Assembly (NCBI GenBank): GCA_963747005.1
Contig: CAVVDT010000002.1
Span: forward strand, 1 to 64,000
Source: CAVVDT01 sp963747005
GTDB lineage: Bacteria; Pseudomonadota; Alphaproteobacteria; Rhizobiales; Aestuariivirgaceae
Length of the DNA: 64,000 bases
Direction: 5' to 3'
Shown: one piece after another, positions 7,001 to 15,698 of the stretch
Position numbering within the stretch: position 1 is the stretch's first letter
How the letters are laid out: each line of letters starts with the position of its first letter
Notes under the pieces: model-generated
Database searches by the model: none
Told to the model about the DNA's origin: nothing
Seen by the model: only the letters and a program-made list of their open reading frames with translations
Made by a program: the position numbers and the translations under genes

Positions 7001-9521
7001 CCTCGCCGTTGTCGAACAGCGGCCGGATGCCGATCTGGGCGCCCTGCGGGGCGATGTTGATCATTTGCGTGCGTTCGACCGCCCGTCCGCCGGCCTCACG
7101 CATGCGGATGTTGATGGTGGCTTCCAGCGGTCCCGACCAGTCGGGCAGCGTCTCGGGCAACACCTCCAGATGCGCTGCTCCCTTGTCGTCGGTCGACGGC
7201 AGGTCCTGCAACACTTCATAGGTCGGCTCTGCCTTCTGGTCGGCCAGCCCGAACTGATAGCCCTTGTAAGCGTCCAGCGTCCGCTTGGGCTTCACCCGGA
7301 CATCGCCTTCGAGCGCCAGGTTGGAAGCCGGCGCACCGAACAGGAAGCGTCCGTCGATATCGAGTTGCATGGGCTCGTTGCGCTGTACCTGATCGGCCAC
7401 CGGCTTGGCGTCGAATTCGATGCGGTCCGGCACGAAGTCTTCCACCAGGAAGCGCTGGTCGGCGAGGGAATCGCCCTTGGGATCGGCATAGGCCTTCACC
7501 GTCCAGGTGCCACGCATGGCGTTGGTCTGAAGGTTCAAGGCCACCGCATAGCCGCCCGCGCCGCCATCCTGGGCGACGATGCGGCGGAACTCAATACCGT
7601 CAGGCCGCATGAAGACGAAGGTCAGCGGCACGCCGGCCGCCGCACGCGCCGCCTGATCGCGCAGCAGGCCGGCCACATGCACCGTCTCGCCGGCCCGGTA
7701 GATGCCGCGTTCGGTGTACATGAAGAAATCGAGCGCCCCAGCCGCCGGCCGGCCGGTCACGCCGCGGTCGGAGAGGTCGAAGGCCGGCCGCTTGAGATCG
7801 AGCAGCACAAAATCCTGTCCGGCCCGGCTGGCGACCAGCAACGCCGGCGCCATGGCCGCCAGGCCGCGCGTCAGCCCGGCGGCGAATTTCGTCATGCCCT
7901 GTGCATCGGTGGTGAGGGTGCCGAGCACCTCGTTGTTGCGGGCGATGAGCTTGATTTCCACGCCCTGAAGGGCCTTGGCGTCCGACAGCGATCGCGCCAT
8001 GACGGTCAGTCCGTCATCGCCCATGTAGGTCGACAGGCCGATATCGGAGACCACGAACCACTGGGTGGCGCGGTTCTGCCAGTCATCGCTGCTTTGACCG
8101 CCCGGCTGCGCCACCAGTGCATAGACGCCGGGTTTGCGGCTAGGCAACGCCTCATCGAGCGGGAAGACCGTCACCTGTTCCTTGTTGAGTTCGCCGTTGG
8201 TGGTCAGCGTTCCCTGCCACAACCGCTCGCCCAGATCGTTCTTGAGCTGATCCTGCTGGTAACCGTCGAGCTGTTGCAGGAAAGTGCTGTTGGCCAACAG
8301 TTGCGCCACACCGCGCTCGCCAACCCGGTAGAGTTCGAGTTTCACCTGATCGGTGTTGATGGTGGTGACCGGAATGCCGCGCGAGCCCACCCGCGGCAGC
8401 ACGTAGTCGTTGCCGCTGAAGCGCACCGCCGGTGAGCGGTCGCGCACATAGACATCGAGATTGACCGGCACATCCAGCACTTCGCCGATTGTCGACGGCA
8501 GGCCGGCCCTGAGGGTGACGCGGTAGTGTTCGCCGTGCTTGACGCCGGTGATGCAAATCTGCCGCTTGTCGAGTTGAAGGCTGGCCGGTGCATCGCCGTT
8601 CAGCCGCACGAACGGCTGATAGATACCCTCACCCTTTTGCAGGTCTTCCGAAAGCTGCACGCACAAGCGCGGATTGACGCTGTCGGAATCGACCGTGTGG
8701 TCGACGACCCGGAATCCCTTGCGCGACTTCAGGTCGGCATAGGCAGCAGCCACCGAGGCGACGTTGTTGACTTCCAGCGAAGCCTTGTAGGCCTCGAGCG
8801 CCGGTCGGAAATAGGCCCGCCCCTCCAGTATCCTGGCCAGTTGGTCAAGGACCGAAGCGCGCAACTCCGCCGTGCGCGACAACTTGTAGGCATTGAGCGC
8901 CGCCGAGGTGACATCGATGGGCAATTGATAGCGCTCGCTGCCGTCCTTGGGATTGACGGTGGTCAGCGCATTGGCCAGTTTCGCCCACAGCTCGGGATCG
9001 TTGGCGGCAAGGCTGACGGCGGCCTTGTAGGCCTCGACGGCACCGCGGGAGTTACCATTGGCGAGCGCCTCATCGGCCTTGTGCTCCAAAGCGGCCGCGC
9101 CCAGCGTCTGCTGGCTCGCCAGCGCCTCGACGGCGTTGCGGTAGCGCGCAGCTTCATCGGCCATGCCTTCGGGCAGGAACGTCAGGTCCTTGGCCTCGCC
9201 CACCGGCTTGGCCTGCGGCGTCACGTCCACCACCCGGCCGGCGATGGCGCCGGGAAACGACTTGAGCTCGCCGTGATCGGACTTCAGAAAACACACCTCG
9301 GCCTTCACATTGTATGTGAAGGCCCGACACATCTCGTCCCTGATGCAGACCGTCTTGCACTGGTCCAGCGACACCTTGTCGACGGATCGATAATCAAAGC
9401 CGAAATAGTCGGCATCGACCGAAGGGATCACGCGACGTTCGCCGGCTACAGCACTATGGGCAAGGGAAATGACAGCGAGGCTGAAGGCAAGAACCAGGCA
9501 GGCAACACGGCCGGTCGGCAT
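4041..9521 (-). CDS. yfhM: Bacterial alpha-2-macroglobulin (YfhM-like protease trap)
   Basis: Secreted protein of 1826 residues from the ATG at 9521, which follows a GGGAG ribosome site and opens a clear signal peptide ending near AHSAVAG. An upstream in-frame start at 9605 would bury the signal peptide. The mature N-terminus carries a PAN/apple-like cysteine module (C at CKTVC, MCRAF, EVCFL), then a TPR-like helical stretch, then macroglobulin domains. The thioester motif YGCAEQT is intact (Cys about 1376), so it should trap proteases covalently. I see no lipobox cysteine at the cleavage site, unlike the E. coli lipoprotein, which suggests a soluble periplasmic form. It overlaps pbpC by four bases. 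Confidence 0.93.
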   Translation of the reverse strand: MPTGRVACLVLAFSLAVISLAHSAVAGERRVIPSVDADYFGFDYRSVDKVSLDQCKTVCIRDEMCRAFTYNVKAEVCFLKSDHGELKSFPGAIAGRVVDVTPQAKPVGEAKDLTFLPEGMADEAARYRNAVEALASQQTLGAAALEHKADEALANGNSRGAVEAYKAAVSLAANDPELWAKLANALTTVNPKDGSERYQLPIDVTSAALNAYKLSRTAELRASVLDQLARILEGRAYFRPALEAYKASLEVNNVASVAAAYADLKSRKGFRVVDHTVDSDSVNPRLCVQLSEDLQKGEGIYQPFVRLNGDAPASLQLDKRQICITGVKHGEHYRVTLRAGLPSTIGEVLDVPVNLDVYVRDRSPAVRFSGNDYVLPRVGSRGIPVTTINTDQVKLELYRVGERGVAQLLANSTFLQQLDGYQQDQLKNDLGERLWQGTLTTNGELNKEQVTVFPLDEALPSRKPGVYALVAQPGGQSSDDWQNRATQWFVVSDIGLSTYMGDDGLTVMARSLSDAKALQGVEIKLIARNNEVLGTLTTDAQGMTKFAAGLTRGLAAMAPALLVASRAGQDFVLLDLKRPAFDLSDRGVTGRPAAGALDFFMYTERGIYRAGETVHVAGLLRDQAARAAAGVPLTFVFMRPDGIEFRRIVAQDGGAGGYAVALNLQTNAMRGTWTVKAYADPKGDSLADQRFLVEDFVPDRIEFDAKPVADQVQRNEPMQLDIDGRFLFGAPASNLALEGDVRVKPKRTLDAYKGYQFGLADQKAEPTYEVLQDLPSTDDKGAAHLEVLPETLPDWSGPLEATINIRMREAGGRAVERTQMINIAPQGAQIGIRPLFDNGEVNEGATASFEVIGLGADGKRKGVGEVSWSLVRIERDYQWYRGDAGWNYEPVDYTRRIADGHINIGADTPEKIAVPVDWGRYRLEVAGNDPASPASSVEFDAGWYVPQASTETPDGLEVALDKSQYLPGDTAHLKISPRYAGTAIVVTGTDRVIDVRTVEVPKEGTTVDLPVTKVWGTGAYAMVTLIRPAGEGDARLPQRAIGIAHATIDPASKKLAVVIGGADLARPNGPVSVAVQVNGLEAGKTARVMLAAVDVGILNLTRYEPPKPEDWFFGQQRLGLELRDLYGRLIDGTKGVKGTIRSGGDAGGLGIEGSPPTQPLMSYFSGIVETDVSGKAEITFDVPQFNGTVRLMAVAYTEEAVGSASRDMVVRDPVVVVASHPQFMAPGDEARLWLDITDTDAVEGEYRLAISASPELSAPLTPGSETLTLKKGVRASLIVPLIARQSGPGSLALRLSRDGGPDIEQVISIPVRSPRLPVTERRVLSLKAKGGSVILDKDFLAGFQTEGAKLTAAVTRAAGLDVASLLMQLDRYPYGCAEQTTSKALPLLYLSDVATSLGLGEEAGIHKRVQGAIDRVLSFQGSNGGFGLWGPGSGDLWLNAYVTDFLTRAREKGYDVPDLAFTQAVDNLRNALGYNIDLKTDSAKVAYAIYVLARNKKASLGDLRYYSDAELSQFTSPMAKAQLAAGLGLYGEAARAQTVFKAAYASLEATASNDNYYRSDYGSNLRDGAAILALAAETRPEPKDVPALIKAVSAARLSKSYTSTQEEAWLLLAARALIEGGEAYNLDVDGVATTARFSQAYDADALSKPVTITNRGDNDVDMVISVTGVPDKQPTAVENGFSIERQIYGFDGQPRDITTVGQNERFVVVLKVTENNTWSSRVVVSDLLPAGFEIDNPHIMGSADLSAFDWLPEQVNAAHVEFRSDRFIAAFDRTESDDRSFVLAYMMRAVTPGRYVYPAAQVEDMYRPQLFARTDEGRAEVVGPQK

Positions 9522-9632
9522 GAACGAACTCCCGATTAGCCCCTCGCGAACCCGTGGAGGCATTCTGACAGGCTTGCCCCCTCTTCGTCTAGGGCCAGTT
9601 TGCAATCACGGTTGCAGCGTTGGCGTTGCCCA

Positions 9633-10952
9633 TTACGCCTCGTGTCGCGACCGCCACATGTCGTAGCCGTTGCGCACCGCCACGCCGATATCGAGAAGCG
9701 GCCGCGGTGGCAGCCGCGAAGGCGTACCGAGGCTCTGCATGTCGGCGATCAGCGGATTGTCGATGCCGCAGGCGAGATCGGCCGCCAGAAGCCCCGAGAT
9801 GGTGCCCTTGGTGACGCCGACCGCATTCTGGCAGACCGCCGTCCAGACATTCGGCGCCACCTGCCCGAAGCCCGGAGCATGATTGGCCGACAGGCACACG
9901 AATCCGGTCCAGGTGTGCTCCATCGTCACCTTCGGCAGCGTCGGAAAGCGCTCATGGAAGATGCGCTCGTGCCCCGCGCGTGCGCGTACTTGCGCCTCGG
10001 CGCTCACCCGCTGGTCAGGGCAATAGCCAAAATCCTGGCGAATGAGGATGCGATGGTCCTGTGTGTAGCGCATGGTGACCGAGACAAAGGCATTGGCCGG
10101 CGTCACGCCCCAGTCGCCGACACCGCCAAGCGCCTTTTGCTCCTCGGCATCGAGTTGTCGGGTCAGGCTGGCATGGGCATGGAACGGGAGCAGCCTGCCC
10201 TTGAAGAAGCCGAATTTCTGGGCAAAGGCATTGGTGGCGAGAATCATGCGCGGCGCCCGGACGCTGCCCCCGGGTGTCGTCAGGCAAATGCCGTTGTCCT
10301 GCACGAAGCGGGTGATCGGTGTGTTCTCGTAAAGCCTCACGCCGGCTGGCAGGTTGTCGGCAAGCCCTCGGCTCAGCGCCGCCGGGTTCATCAGCACGCA
10401 GCCGGGTGTATAGATGGCGCAGTGATAATAGGGCGTGCCCAGCTCGGCGGCGATCTGGGCGGCATCGAGCCGGCGATAGGGCTCGCCCAGCCTGTCGAGG
10501 GCGGCAACGAAGGGTGCGATATATTCCTCTTCGCCGCGTGCCGTCACCGCCGTGTGGTATTTGCCACGTGCCGACCAGTTGCACTGGATGTTGTGGGCCT
10601 CGACGTTTTCGGCCAGATCGGCGATGGCGGCACGAGCCAGGGCCATGTAGCGATGCGCCCCGTCGAGATCGTCATGGCCGCCACCCACGGCATGCGGCAG
10701 ATCGATGGCAAAGCCGGAATTGCGCGCCGAGGCATTCTCGCCCATCGCCCCGGCATCCAGCACCACGATCTTGTCGCCCGGCCGGTTGGCGGCCAGCCGA
10801 CGTGCCGCAGCGAGCCCGGCATAGCCGGCGCCGGCGACGACCCAGTCGGCCTTGATCTCGCCCGCCAGCGCCGGATTGGGGGTGCGCTGCGGCAGGATGA
10901 CATTCCAGCCGTTGGTCTTGTCGTTGATCGGTAGGCGGCGGATGTCGACCAC
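9633..10952 (-). CDS. FAD-dependent amine-oxidase-like oxidoreductase (DAO/PuuB family)
   Basis: A 439-residue DAO-superfamily flavoprotein. The dinucleotide-binding motif GAGYAGLAAARRLA is near the N-terminus and the FAD-contacting C-terminal region includes WTGFVCLSANHAPGFG. The length and the N-terminal lead-in resemble gamma-glutamylputrescine oxidase and related amine or N-methyl-amino-acid oxidases; the substrate cannot be read from the sequence. It starts at GTG just after the cupin stop and follows cupin and Rieske oxygenase genes on the same strand, so a shared catabolic operon for a methylated or quaternary amine is plausible. That substrate is inference from neighbours. Confidence 0.8.
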   Translation of the reverse strand: MVDIRRLPINDKTNGWNVILPQRTPNPALAGEIKADWVVAGAGYAGLAAARRLAANRPGDKIVVLDAGAMGENASARNSGFAIDLPHAVGGGHDDLDGAHRYMALARAAIADLAENVEAHNIQCNWSARGKYHTAVTARGEEEYIAPFVAALDRLGEPYRRLDAAQIAAELGTPYYHCAIYTPGCVLMNPAALSRGLADNLPAGVRLYENTPITRFVQDNGICLTTPGGSVRAPRMILATNAFAQKFGFFKGRLLPFHAHASLTRQLDAEEQKALGGVGDWGVTPANAFVSVTMRYTQDHRILIRQDFGYCPDQRVSAEAQVRARAGHERIFHERFPTLPKVTMEHTWTGFVCLSANHAPGFGQVAPNVWTAVCQNAVGVTKGTISGLLAADLACGIDNPLIADMQSLGTPSRLPPRPLLDIGVAVRNGYDMWRSRHEA

Positions 10953-10956
10953 GGGC

Positions 10957-11301
10957 TCAGCCCGCCCAGTTCACGGGATGAATGGCAAAGAACATCAGGG
11001 CGTCGTCGGCCTCGTAAATGAGTTCGGTTCCCGACGGCAGCCACAGGCTGTCCTTGGGTTTCAGATCATGCACCTTGCCGCCGCAATGCACCTTGAGTTC
11101 GCCTTCAACGCACAACAGCACTTCATCATATTTGATGGTCCAGGGAATATGCGCCCTGGTGAGCCGTGCAAATCCCGCCCCCAGTTCACCGCCGTGATCG
11201 CCGGAAACCACGCTACCGATCTGGCACTGGTCACCATGTTCGAAGCGCGGCACAAAACCGACGGCATCGAAACCGATTGTCTCGGGTGGCTTCTTGGCCA
11301 T
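10957..11301 (-). CDS. Small cupin-domain protein
   Basis: A 114-residue single-cupin protein with beta-barrel signatures in IPWTIKYDEVLLCVEGEL and PKDSLWLPSGTELIYEAD, similar in form to EutQ-like or DUF861-type cupins. The usual metal-binding HxH of motif 1 is not evident (KYDE occupies that place), so it may bind metal weakly or not at all. A strong GGGAGG ribosome site precedes the ATG. It lies between the Rieske oxygenase and FAD oxidoreductase genes with four bases to the latter, so it probably serves the same pathway. Its exact role is unknown. Confidence 0.75.
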   Translation of the reverse strand: MAKKPPETIGFDAVGFVPRFEHGDQCQIGSVVSGDHGGELGAGFARLTRAHIPWTIKYDEVLLCVEGELKVHCGGKVHDLKPKDSLWLPSGTELIYEADDALMFFAIHPVNWAG

Positions 11302-11384
11302 GATACGACCTCCCTGGCTGATGGCGCGGAAAGGTTATCCGCGCCGGCCACGCCAGACAAGGCACCAGGAGCCTCAGCAGAAGC

Positions 11385-12629
11385 CTACCAGACGGGCGCG
11401 TTGCGGCTGGCCAGGAGGGCGCCGTTCACCTCCTCAACCGAACCGTGCGAGGGTTCGTCTTCCAGCGAGAAGGCGGGGATCACCTCGCGCAGGCGGTCGT
11501 GATAATCACGCACCCCCACCTCGAGATCGGACAGGATATAGCCCGGAAAGGCCGATGACTGCATGGCTTCCCACGACCACCGGATGAGCTGCTTGTCCTC
11601 CTCGCCGGTCGAGCGGTCGATGCGATAGCTGAGATAGCGCGCCAGCTTCATCTCGCGGCGCTCGTCGGCGAGGCCGTAATAGGCCGTGCGCTGCACCGTG
11701 CGGTTCACGGCAAGCGGATATTCCTGATAGAAGCCGATGCAGTCGGGATAGAGCATCAGCACGGCGTTGGGGAACAGGCCCGCATACCACCAGGCCCGGC
11801 GATGGCTCTGAGGCAGGTGCTCCGCCTCGGGCAACAGCTTCTTGTAGTGGCGCACGCTCCACAGCTTGCCGGGTCCCGAGTTGAATTCGGCGAAGGCCTT
11901 GGCCATGCCGGAGCGATGACGCTGATCCTCGTACTGACGGCCATAGAGATCCTGCAGCGAGGGATGTGCCATCGGTACGTGATAGCCCTCGTTGTCGACG
12001 TCGCGCACCGCCTTCCAGTTGACCGGCAATTCGTCATATTCGAAGCCGCCGAGCGGGCGCACCTCATCCAGCCGGTAGGGGGCCATCTCGTCGGCCATGT
12101 CGGCCAGCAGGTCAGCGACCGGAGGCTGGTCGCTGGGAACAAAGCGCACAAAGACAAACCCGTTCCAGATTTCATGTTCCAGTGGCACAAGCCCGTGCTC
12201 GACCGGATCGAGATCGGGCAGCGTGCGCTTTTGCGGCACCGCCTTCAGCGTTCCATCGAGATTGTACGACCAGCCATGGAACGGGCACACCAGCGCGCTC
12301 TTGCACTGGCCTTTCGCCTCGGCGACGACGCGCGAGCCGCGATGCCGGCAGACATTGTGGAAAGCCCTGACCACGCCGTCCTGGCCGCGGACGATGAGCG
12401 CCCGTTCGCCGACGATATCGAAGCACTGGTAATCGCCCGCTTCCGGCACATCGCTCACATGACAGGCAACCTGCCAGCACTTGCGGAAAAGCTCGGTCTT
12501 TTCCACCTCCAGGAGTTCGGTGTTGAAATAGGTCCACCACGGCAGTCCGCCACGCTCGTGGTCGCCCAGCCCCTCATCGGCCTTCACCTTGGCGGATGCG
12601 GCGATGACGCTGGGATCGAGGGGCTTCAT
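11385..12629 (-). CDS. Rieske non-heme iron oxygenase, alpha subunit (aromatic-ring/quaternary-amine type)
   Basis: From the ATG at 12629 (AGGAGA ribosome site) the protein has 414 residues; the longer open frame to 12752 crosses a palindromic operator and was not used. The Rieske [2Fe-2S] ligands are in CRHRGS and CPFHGW. The mononuclear iron site is DNEGYHVPMAHPSL, with two histidines and a bridging aspartate. Architecture fits the family holding glycine-betaine, stachydrine and carnitine oxygenases as well as ring hydroxylases. No ferredoxin or reductase partner is encoded nearby. Cupin and FAD oxidoreductase genes follow on the same strand. The substrate is undetermined; a methylated amine is my best inference. 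Confidence 0.85.
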   Translation of the reverse strand: MKPLDPSVIAASAKVKADEGLGDHERGGLPWWTYFNTELLEVEKTELFRKCWQVACHVSDVPEAGDYQCFDIVGERALIVRGQDGVVRAFHNVCRHRGSRVVAEAKGQCKSALVCPFHGWSYNLDGTLKAVPQKRTLPDLDPVEHGLVPLEHEIWNGFVFVRFVPSDQPPVADLLADMADEMAPYRLDEVRPLGGFEYDELPVNWKAVRDVDNEGYHVPMAHPSLQDLYGRQYEDQRHRSGMAKAFAEFNSGPGKLWSVRHYKKLLPEAEHLPQSHRRAWWYAGLFPNAVLMLYPDCIGFYQEYPLAVNRTVQRTAYYGLADERREMKLARYLSYRIDRSTGEEDKQLIRWSWEAMQSSAFPGYILSDLEVGVRDYHDRLREVIPAFSLEDEPSHGSVEEVNGALLASRNAPVW

Positions 12630-12690
12630 GACGGGTTCTCCTGCTGGACTGGCGATGGTGGGTGAACTGGGAGTATCAGCGCCAGAACTG

Positions 12691-12708
12691 ATTGAATGTT
12701 CATTCAAT
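12691..12708. promoter_or_regulatory. Perfect inverted repeat, candidate operator
   Basis: ATTGAAT-gttc-ATTCAAT is a 7-bp perfect inverted repeat with a four-base centre. It is AT-rich against a GC-rich background, lies about 62 bases upstream of the Rieske oxygenase start, and overlaps the stop codon of the upstream glycosyltransferase gene. The form suits a TetR-type or similar dimeric regulator. No regulator gene lies beside it, so the partner is unknown. Confidence 0.5.
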
Positions 12709-13887
12709 ATAATCGAAGGCGCCGCGCCGCGCAAGCACCACCAGGCCCGCAAGTCCGGCGGCCAGCGGCAAGGCGCCTATCTGCGGGCCGAGCACGGCAA
12801 TGGGGGGCGACAGTGCTGCCACCGTCCAGAGCCCCAGATGCAGCGGCTGTCCCAGACGCAACGCGGATGGCGAGTGGTAGAGGAAAACCACCTGTGCCAA
12901 CGCCAGCATGGTGAAATCGTAATTGTTGAAATAGGGCAGGATCAGCGTTGTGCCGATGAACACCGCCAGCACACGCGCGCCCAGATCGCGGCAGGTGAGC
13001 CAGATATAGATGCTCGCGGATGCCGCCAGCACGCTGCATACCGCCTGCAGGCCCTGCGCCCAGGCGAAGGAAAACCCCATCCAGTTGAAAAGCGCGAACG
13101 GCGTCGGCAGGAAATAGAAGAAGTTTTCGTCGTAGATCACGTGCAGGACTTCGACCTGGCGCGGTGCGATGATGGAGAAATAGGCGATCCACGGCTCTCG
13201 CCCGAACAGGGCAAGCGACAGCAGGATGAGGGCCGAAGCCGAGCAAAGCGCCGCCAGGATCGCCCGCCACTCGAAGCGGATGAGCATGATCACGGCGATC
13301 AGCAGACCGAGCTGCGGCTTGATCGTCGCCAGTCCGAGCAGAACGCCGGCAAGTATCGGCCGGCGCTCCAGCAAGAGCATGCCGGGAACCAGCAGACCAG
13401 CCAGCAACATGCCCGGATGGCCGTTGAATATCGTTGCCATGAGGCCGGGCGACAGCACCATGAGCAACGCGCCGATCCGATCTTTGCCCGCCAGCCACCA
13501 ACCCAGAACCGCCGCCAGAACAAGGCTTGCAGCGGTATAGACATAGAGTGCCGTGGCGTATCCCATGAAGCCGAACGGCATCAGCAGCGGCAGAATATTG
13601 GGCGGATAGGAAAAGACGAAGTGGGTGCTCACGCCGACGCCGTGGCCCAGCAGGCCGTTCAGCCACATGTTGTAGCCGTCGACATCGGTGAGGATGGCCA
13701 CTTTCCCCTGCACGGCGGCGAGACCGCCCGCCCAGAAATTGGCGAAGTCGCGGCCATAGAGATAGCCGAAATTGTGATCGTAGCCCGTGCTGGGCATGAA
13801 AATGAATTCATACAGCAGGATCACGGCGATGATGCCGCCGAACAGCAACAGTTTCACTGTCGGTTGAAGATCGCTCTCGCGTTGCAT
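12700..13887 (-). CDS. GT87/DUF2029-type polytopic membrane glycosyltransferase
   Basis: From the ATG at 13887 (GGGGAG ribosome site) the protein has 395 residues and about ten hydrophobic segments. The motif YGRDFANFWAGG in the first periplasmic loop, the FSYPPNILPLL segment and ATIKPQLGLL match the GT-C family GT87 (DUF2029), which uses polyprenyl-phosphate sugars to glycosylate envelope lipids or glycans. The aspartate of GRDF is the likely catalytic residue. The acceptor is unknown. Its stop codon lies inside the operator-like palindrome that precedes the Rieske gene. The divergent neighbour is a secreted TPR protein. Confidence 0.75.
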   Translation of the reverse strand: MQRESDLQPTVKLLLFGGIIAVILLYEFIFMPSTGYDHNFGYLYGRDFANFWAGGLAAVQGKVAILTDVDGYNMWLNGLLGHGVGVSTHFVFSYPPNILPLLMPFGFMGYATALYVYTAASLVLAAVLGWWLAGKDRIGALLMVLSPGLMATIFNGHPGMLLAGLLVPGMLLLERRPILAGVLLGLATIKPQLGLLIAVIMLIRFEWRAILAALCSASALILLSLALFGREPWIAYFSIIAPRQVEVLHVIYDENFFYFLPTPFALFNWMGFSFAWAQGLQAVCSVLAASASIYIWLTCRDLGARVLAVFIGTTLILPYFNNYDFTMLALAQVVFLYHSPSALRLGQPLHLGLWTVAALSPPIAVLGPQIGALPLAAGLAGLVVLARRGAFDYIE

Positions 13888-14061
13888 GATCGTCGGCTCC
13901 CCTGCCCTCGCCACCCCGCCACTGCCTCCACCTTAGGCGACCGTCGGTTTAGGTTCCGTGAAGCGCCCCCTGATGTCTTCCCCTCGCCACGTTCGACGTG
14001 GCATACTGTGCCGGTCGGGAGGGCACCTGACGCGCTTTCACCTGTTGAAGGATCACGCCCC

Positions 14062-14556
14062 ATGACCAAGCTGACCACGACCCCCCTCAAGACGCTTCTT
14101 TCCACCGCTGGCCTTGCCCTTGCCCTGTCGCTCGCCACCGCGCTGCCCGCCAGCGCCGCCGGCAACTGGAACGCGACTTCAGGCACCGCCGCGCTGCCCG
14201 CCTATCAGGCAGCCCAGGACCTGATCAAGCAGGAGAAATACGCCGAGGCCATCGATGCCCTGAAGGCGATGAACATGCCCCAGGACGCCGACGTCCTCAA
14301 TCTTCTGGGCCATGCCAGCCGCATGCTCGGCCATGTGGACGAGGGCATTGCCTATTACCTCGCGGCGCTCAAGATCGACCCGAAACACATAGGCGTGCAT
14401 GAATACCTGGGCGAGGCCTACCTGATGAAGGCGGACCTGCCCGACGCCCAGAAGATGCTCACTGAACTGACCACCCTTTGCGGCTCATCGGGCTGCGCCG
14501 AAATCAAGCAGTTGAGCGATGCCATCGACGCCTACAAGAAGAAGCAGGGTTCCTGA
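14062..14556 (+). CDS. Secreted TPR-repeat protein
   Basis: A 164-residue protein with a Sec signal peptide (LLSTAGLALALSLATALPASAA) and two to three tetratricopeptide repeats, for example LIKQEKYAEAIDALKAM, VLNLLGHASRMLGHVDEGIAYYLAALKIDP and VHEYLGEAYLMKADLPDAQKML. The C-terminal cysteine pair in CGSSGC may form a disulfide. The start is preceded by AAGGA. It is probably a periplasmic scaffold for protein-protein contact. Four bases separate it from the Rieske oxygenase gene, so the two are likely co-transcribed, although no functional link is known to me. Confidence 0.8.
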   Translation: MTKLTTTPLKTLLSTAGLALALSLATALPASAAGNWNATSGTAALPAYQAAQDLIKQEKYAEAIDALKAMNMPQDADVLNLLGHASRMLGHVDEGIAYYLAALKIDPKHIGVHEYLGEAYLMKADLPDAQKMLTELTTLCGSSGCAEIKQLSDAIDAYKKKQGS

Positions 14557-14560
14557 CACC

Positions 14561-15688
14561 ATGGATCAGACTTATCGCCGACCCGATACCTCCGCCGACC
14601 GTTTCGACCGCGACGCCGAAATATCCTGGACCATGCCGGGCCATCTCTATCGTGACCCGGGTGTCCTCGACGAAGAGCGGCGGGCCATTTTCTATCGCTC
14701 CTGGCTCTATCTGTGTGCGGCAAGCGAGGTGGCCGAGCCGGGCGCTTATGTGACCGGCGAACTGGTCGGCCAGCACGTCTGCGCCCTGCGTGGCCGCGAC
14801 GGTGAGTTGCGCGCCTTTTTCAACGTCTGCCAGCACCGCGGTCATATCCTGCTCAAGGGCAAGGGCCGCATCGGCAAACTCGTCACCTGTCCCTATCACG
14901 CCTGGGCCTACGACGAGCAAGGCGCCCTGCGCGCAGCGCCGCGTTGCGAAGGGGTAAAGGGCTTCGACAAGGCCGACTTCACCCTGCCCGCCGTGCGCGT
15001 CGAGGAATTCTGCGGCTTCGTCTTCGTCAACCTCGACCCCAAGGCCCGGCCCATGGCGGAAGTCTATCCGGGGCTTGCGGAAACCGTTCACCGCCTGCAT
15101 CCCGCAGACACACCCTTGCTGCCGGCCTGCGAGATCGTCTTCGACATCGCCGGTAACTGGAAGAACGTCGCCGACAACTTCCTGGAGTGCTACCACTGCG
15201 CCCCGGCCCACAAGGCCTTCGTCGACCTCGTCGACATGCACACCTATACCGTCGAGACCCACGACAACTGGTCGCTGCAAGTCGGCGACTGCCGCACCTG
15301 CAGCAGCGCTTACGACTTTCCCGAAGGCTGCGACCGGGCATTTGCCGCCATCTTCGTCTGGCCGGCCTCGGCAATCCTCGTGTTCCCCGGCGCGCCTGGC
15401 CTTTTTACCTTCACCTTCCTGCCGACGGCGCCGGAGATGACCCATCAGGTGCTCAACTACTATGCTCCCGCCCTGCCGCTCGGGGAAACCGAGCAAGCCA
15501 TTCTCGCCTATTTCAGCGACGTGCTTGGCCCCGAGGACGTGGCGCTGGTGGAGAACGTGCAGAAGGGCCTCAATTCGCTGGGCTACCACCAGGGTCGATT
15601 CATCATCGACCGCTCGCGCGACCACACCAACGAGCATGCGGTGCATCATTTCCATTCGCTGGTGATGGCGAATCTCGGGCTCGGCTGA
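14561..15688 (+). CDS. Second Rieske oxygenase alpha subunit (GbcA/carnitine-oxygenase-like)
   Basis: A 375-residue Rieske oxygenase. [2Fe-2S] ligands are CQHRGH and CPYHAW; the mononuclear iron site is DNFLECYHCAPAHKAF. The ECYHC form resembles oxygenases of quaternary ammonium compounds such as the glycine-betaine monooxygenase subunit GbcA. It differs clearly from the oxygenase at 11385-12629, so this is not a local duplication. No FAD/ferredoxin reductase (GbcB-like) gene is near. The following gene is a CoA-transferase. The start at 14561 is chosen because the longer frame would overlap the upstream gene. The substrate is not assignable with confidence. Confidence 0.83.
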   Translation: MDQTYRRPDTSADRFDRDAEISWTMPGHLYRDPGVLDEERRAIFYRSWLYLCAASEVAEPGAYVTGELVGQHVCALRGRDGELRAFFNVCQHRGHILLKGKGRIGKLVTCPYHAWAYDEQGALRAAPRCEGVKGFDKADFTLPAVRVEEFCGFVFVNLDPKARPMAEVYPGLAETVHRLHPADTPLLPACEIVFDIAGNWKNVADNFLECYHCAPAHKAFVDLVDMHTYTVETHDNWSLQVGDCRTCSSAYDFPEGCDRAFAAIFVWPASAILVFPGAPGLFTFTFLPTAPEMTHQVLNYYAPALPLGETEQAILAYFSDVLGPEDVALVENVQKGLNSLGYHQGRFIIDRSRDHTNEHAVHHFHSLVMANLGLG

Positions 15689-15698
15689 GGCGCCACCA

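Noticed and set aside
3927..8435. 1502-codon open frame on the plus strand
   Set aside because: Shadow of the alpha-2-macroglobulin gene; composition is typical of an antisense frame and no domain is recognisable.
9522..9632. Possible gene or RNA in the gap between the macroglobulin and FAD oxidase genes
   Set aside because: Only about 110 bases with no hairpin or frame that stands out; probably just the macroglobulin promoter.
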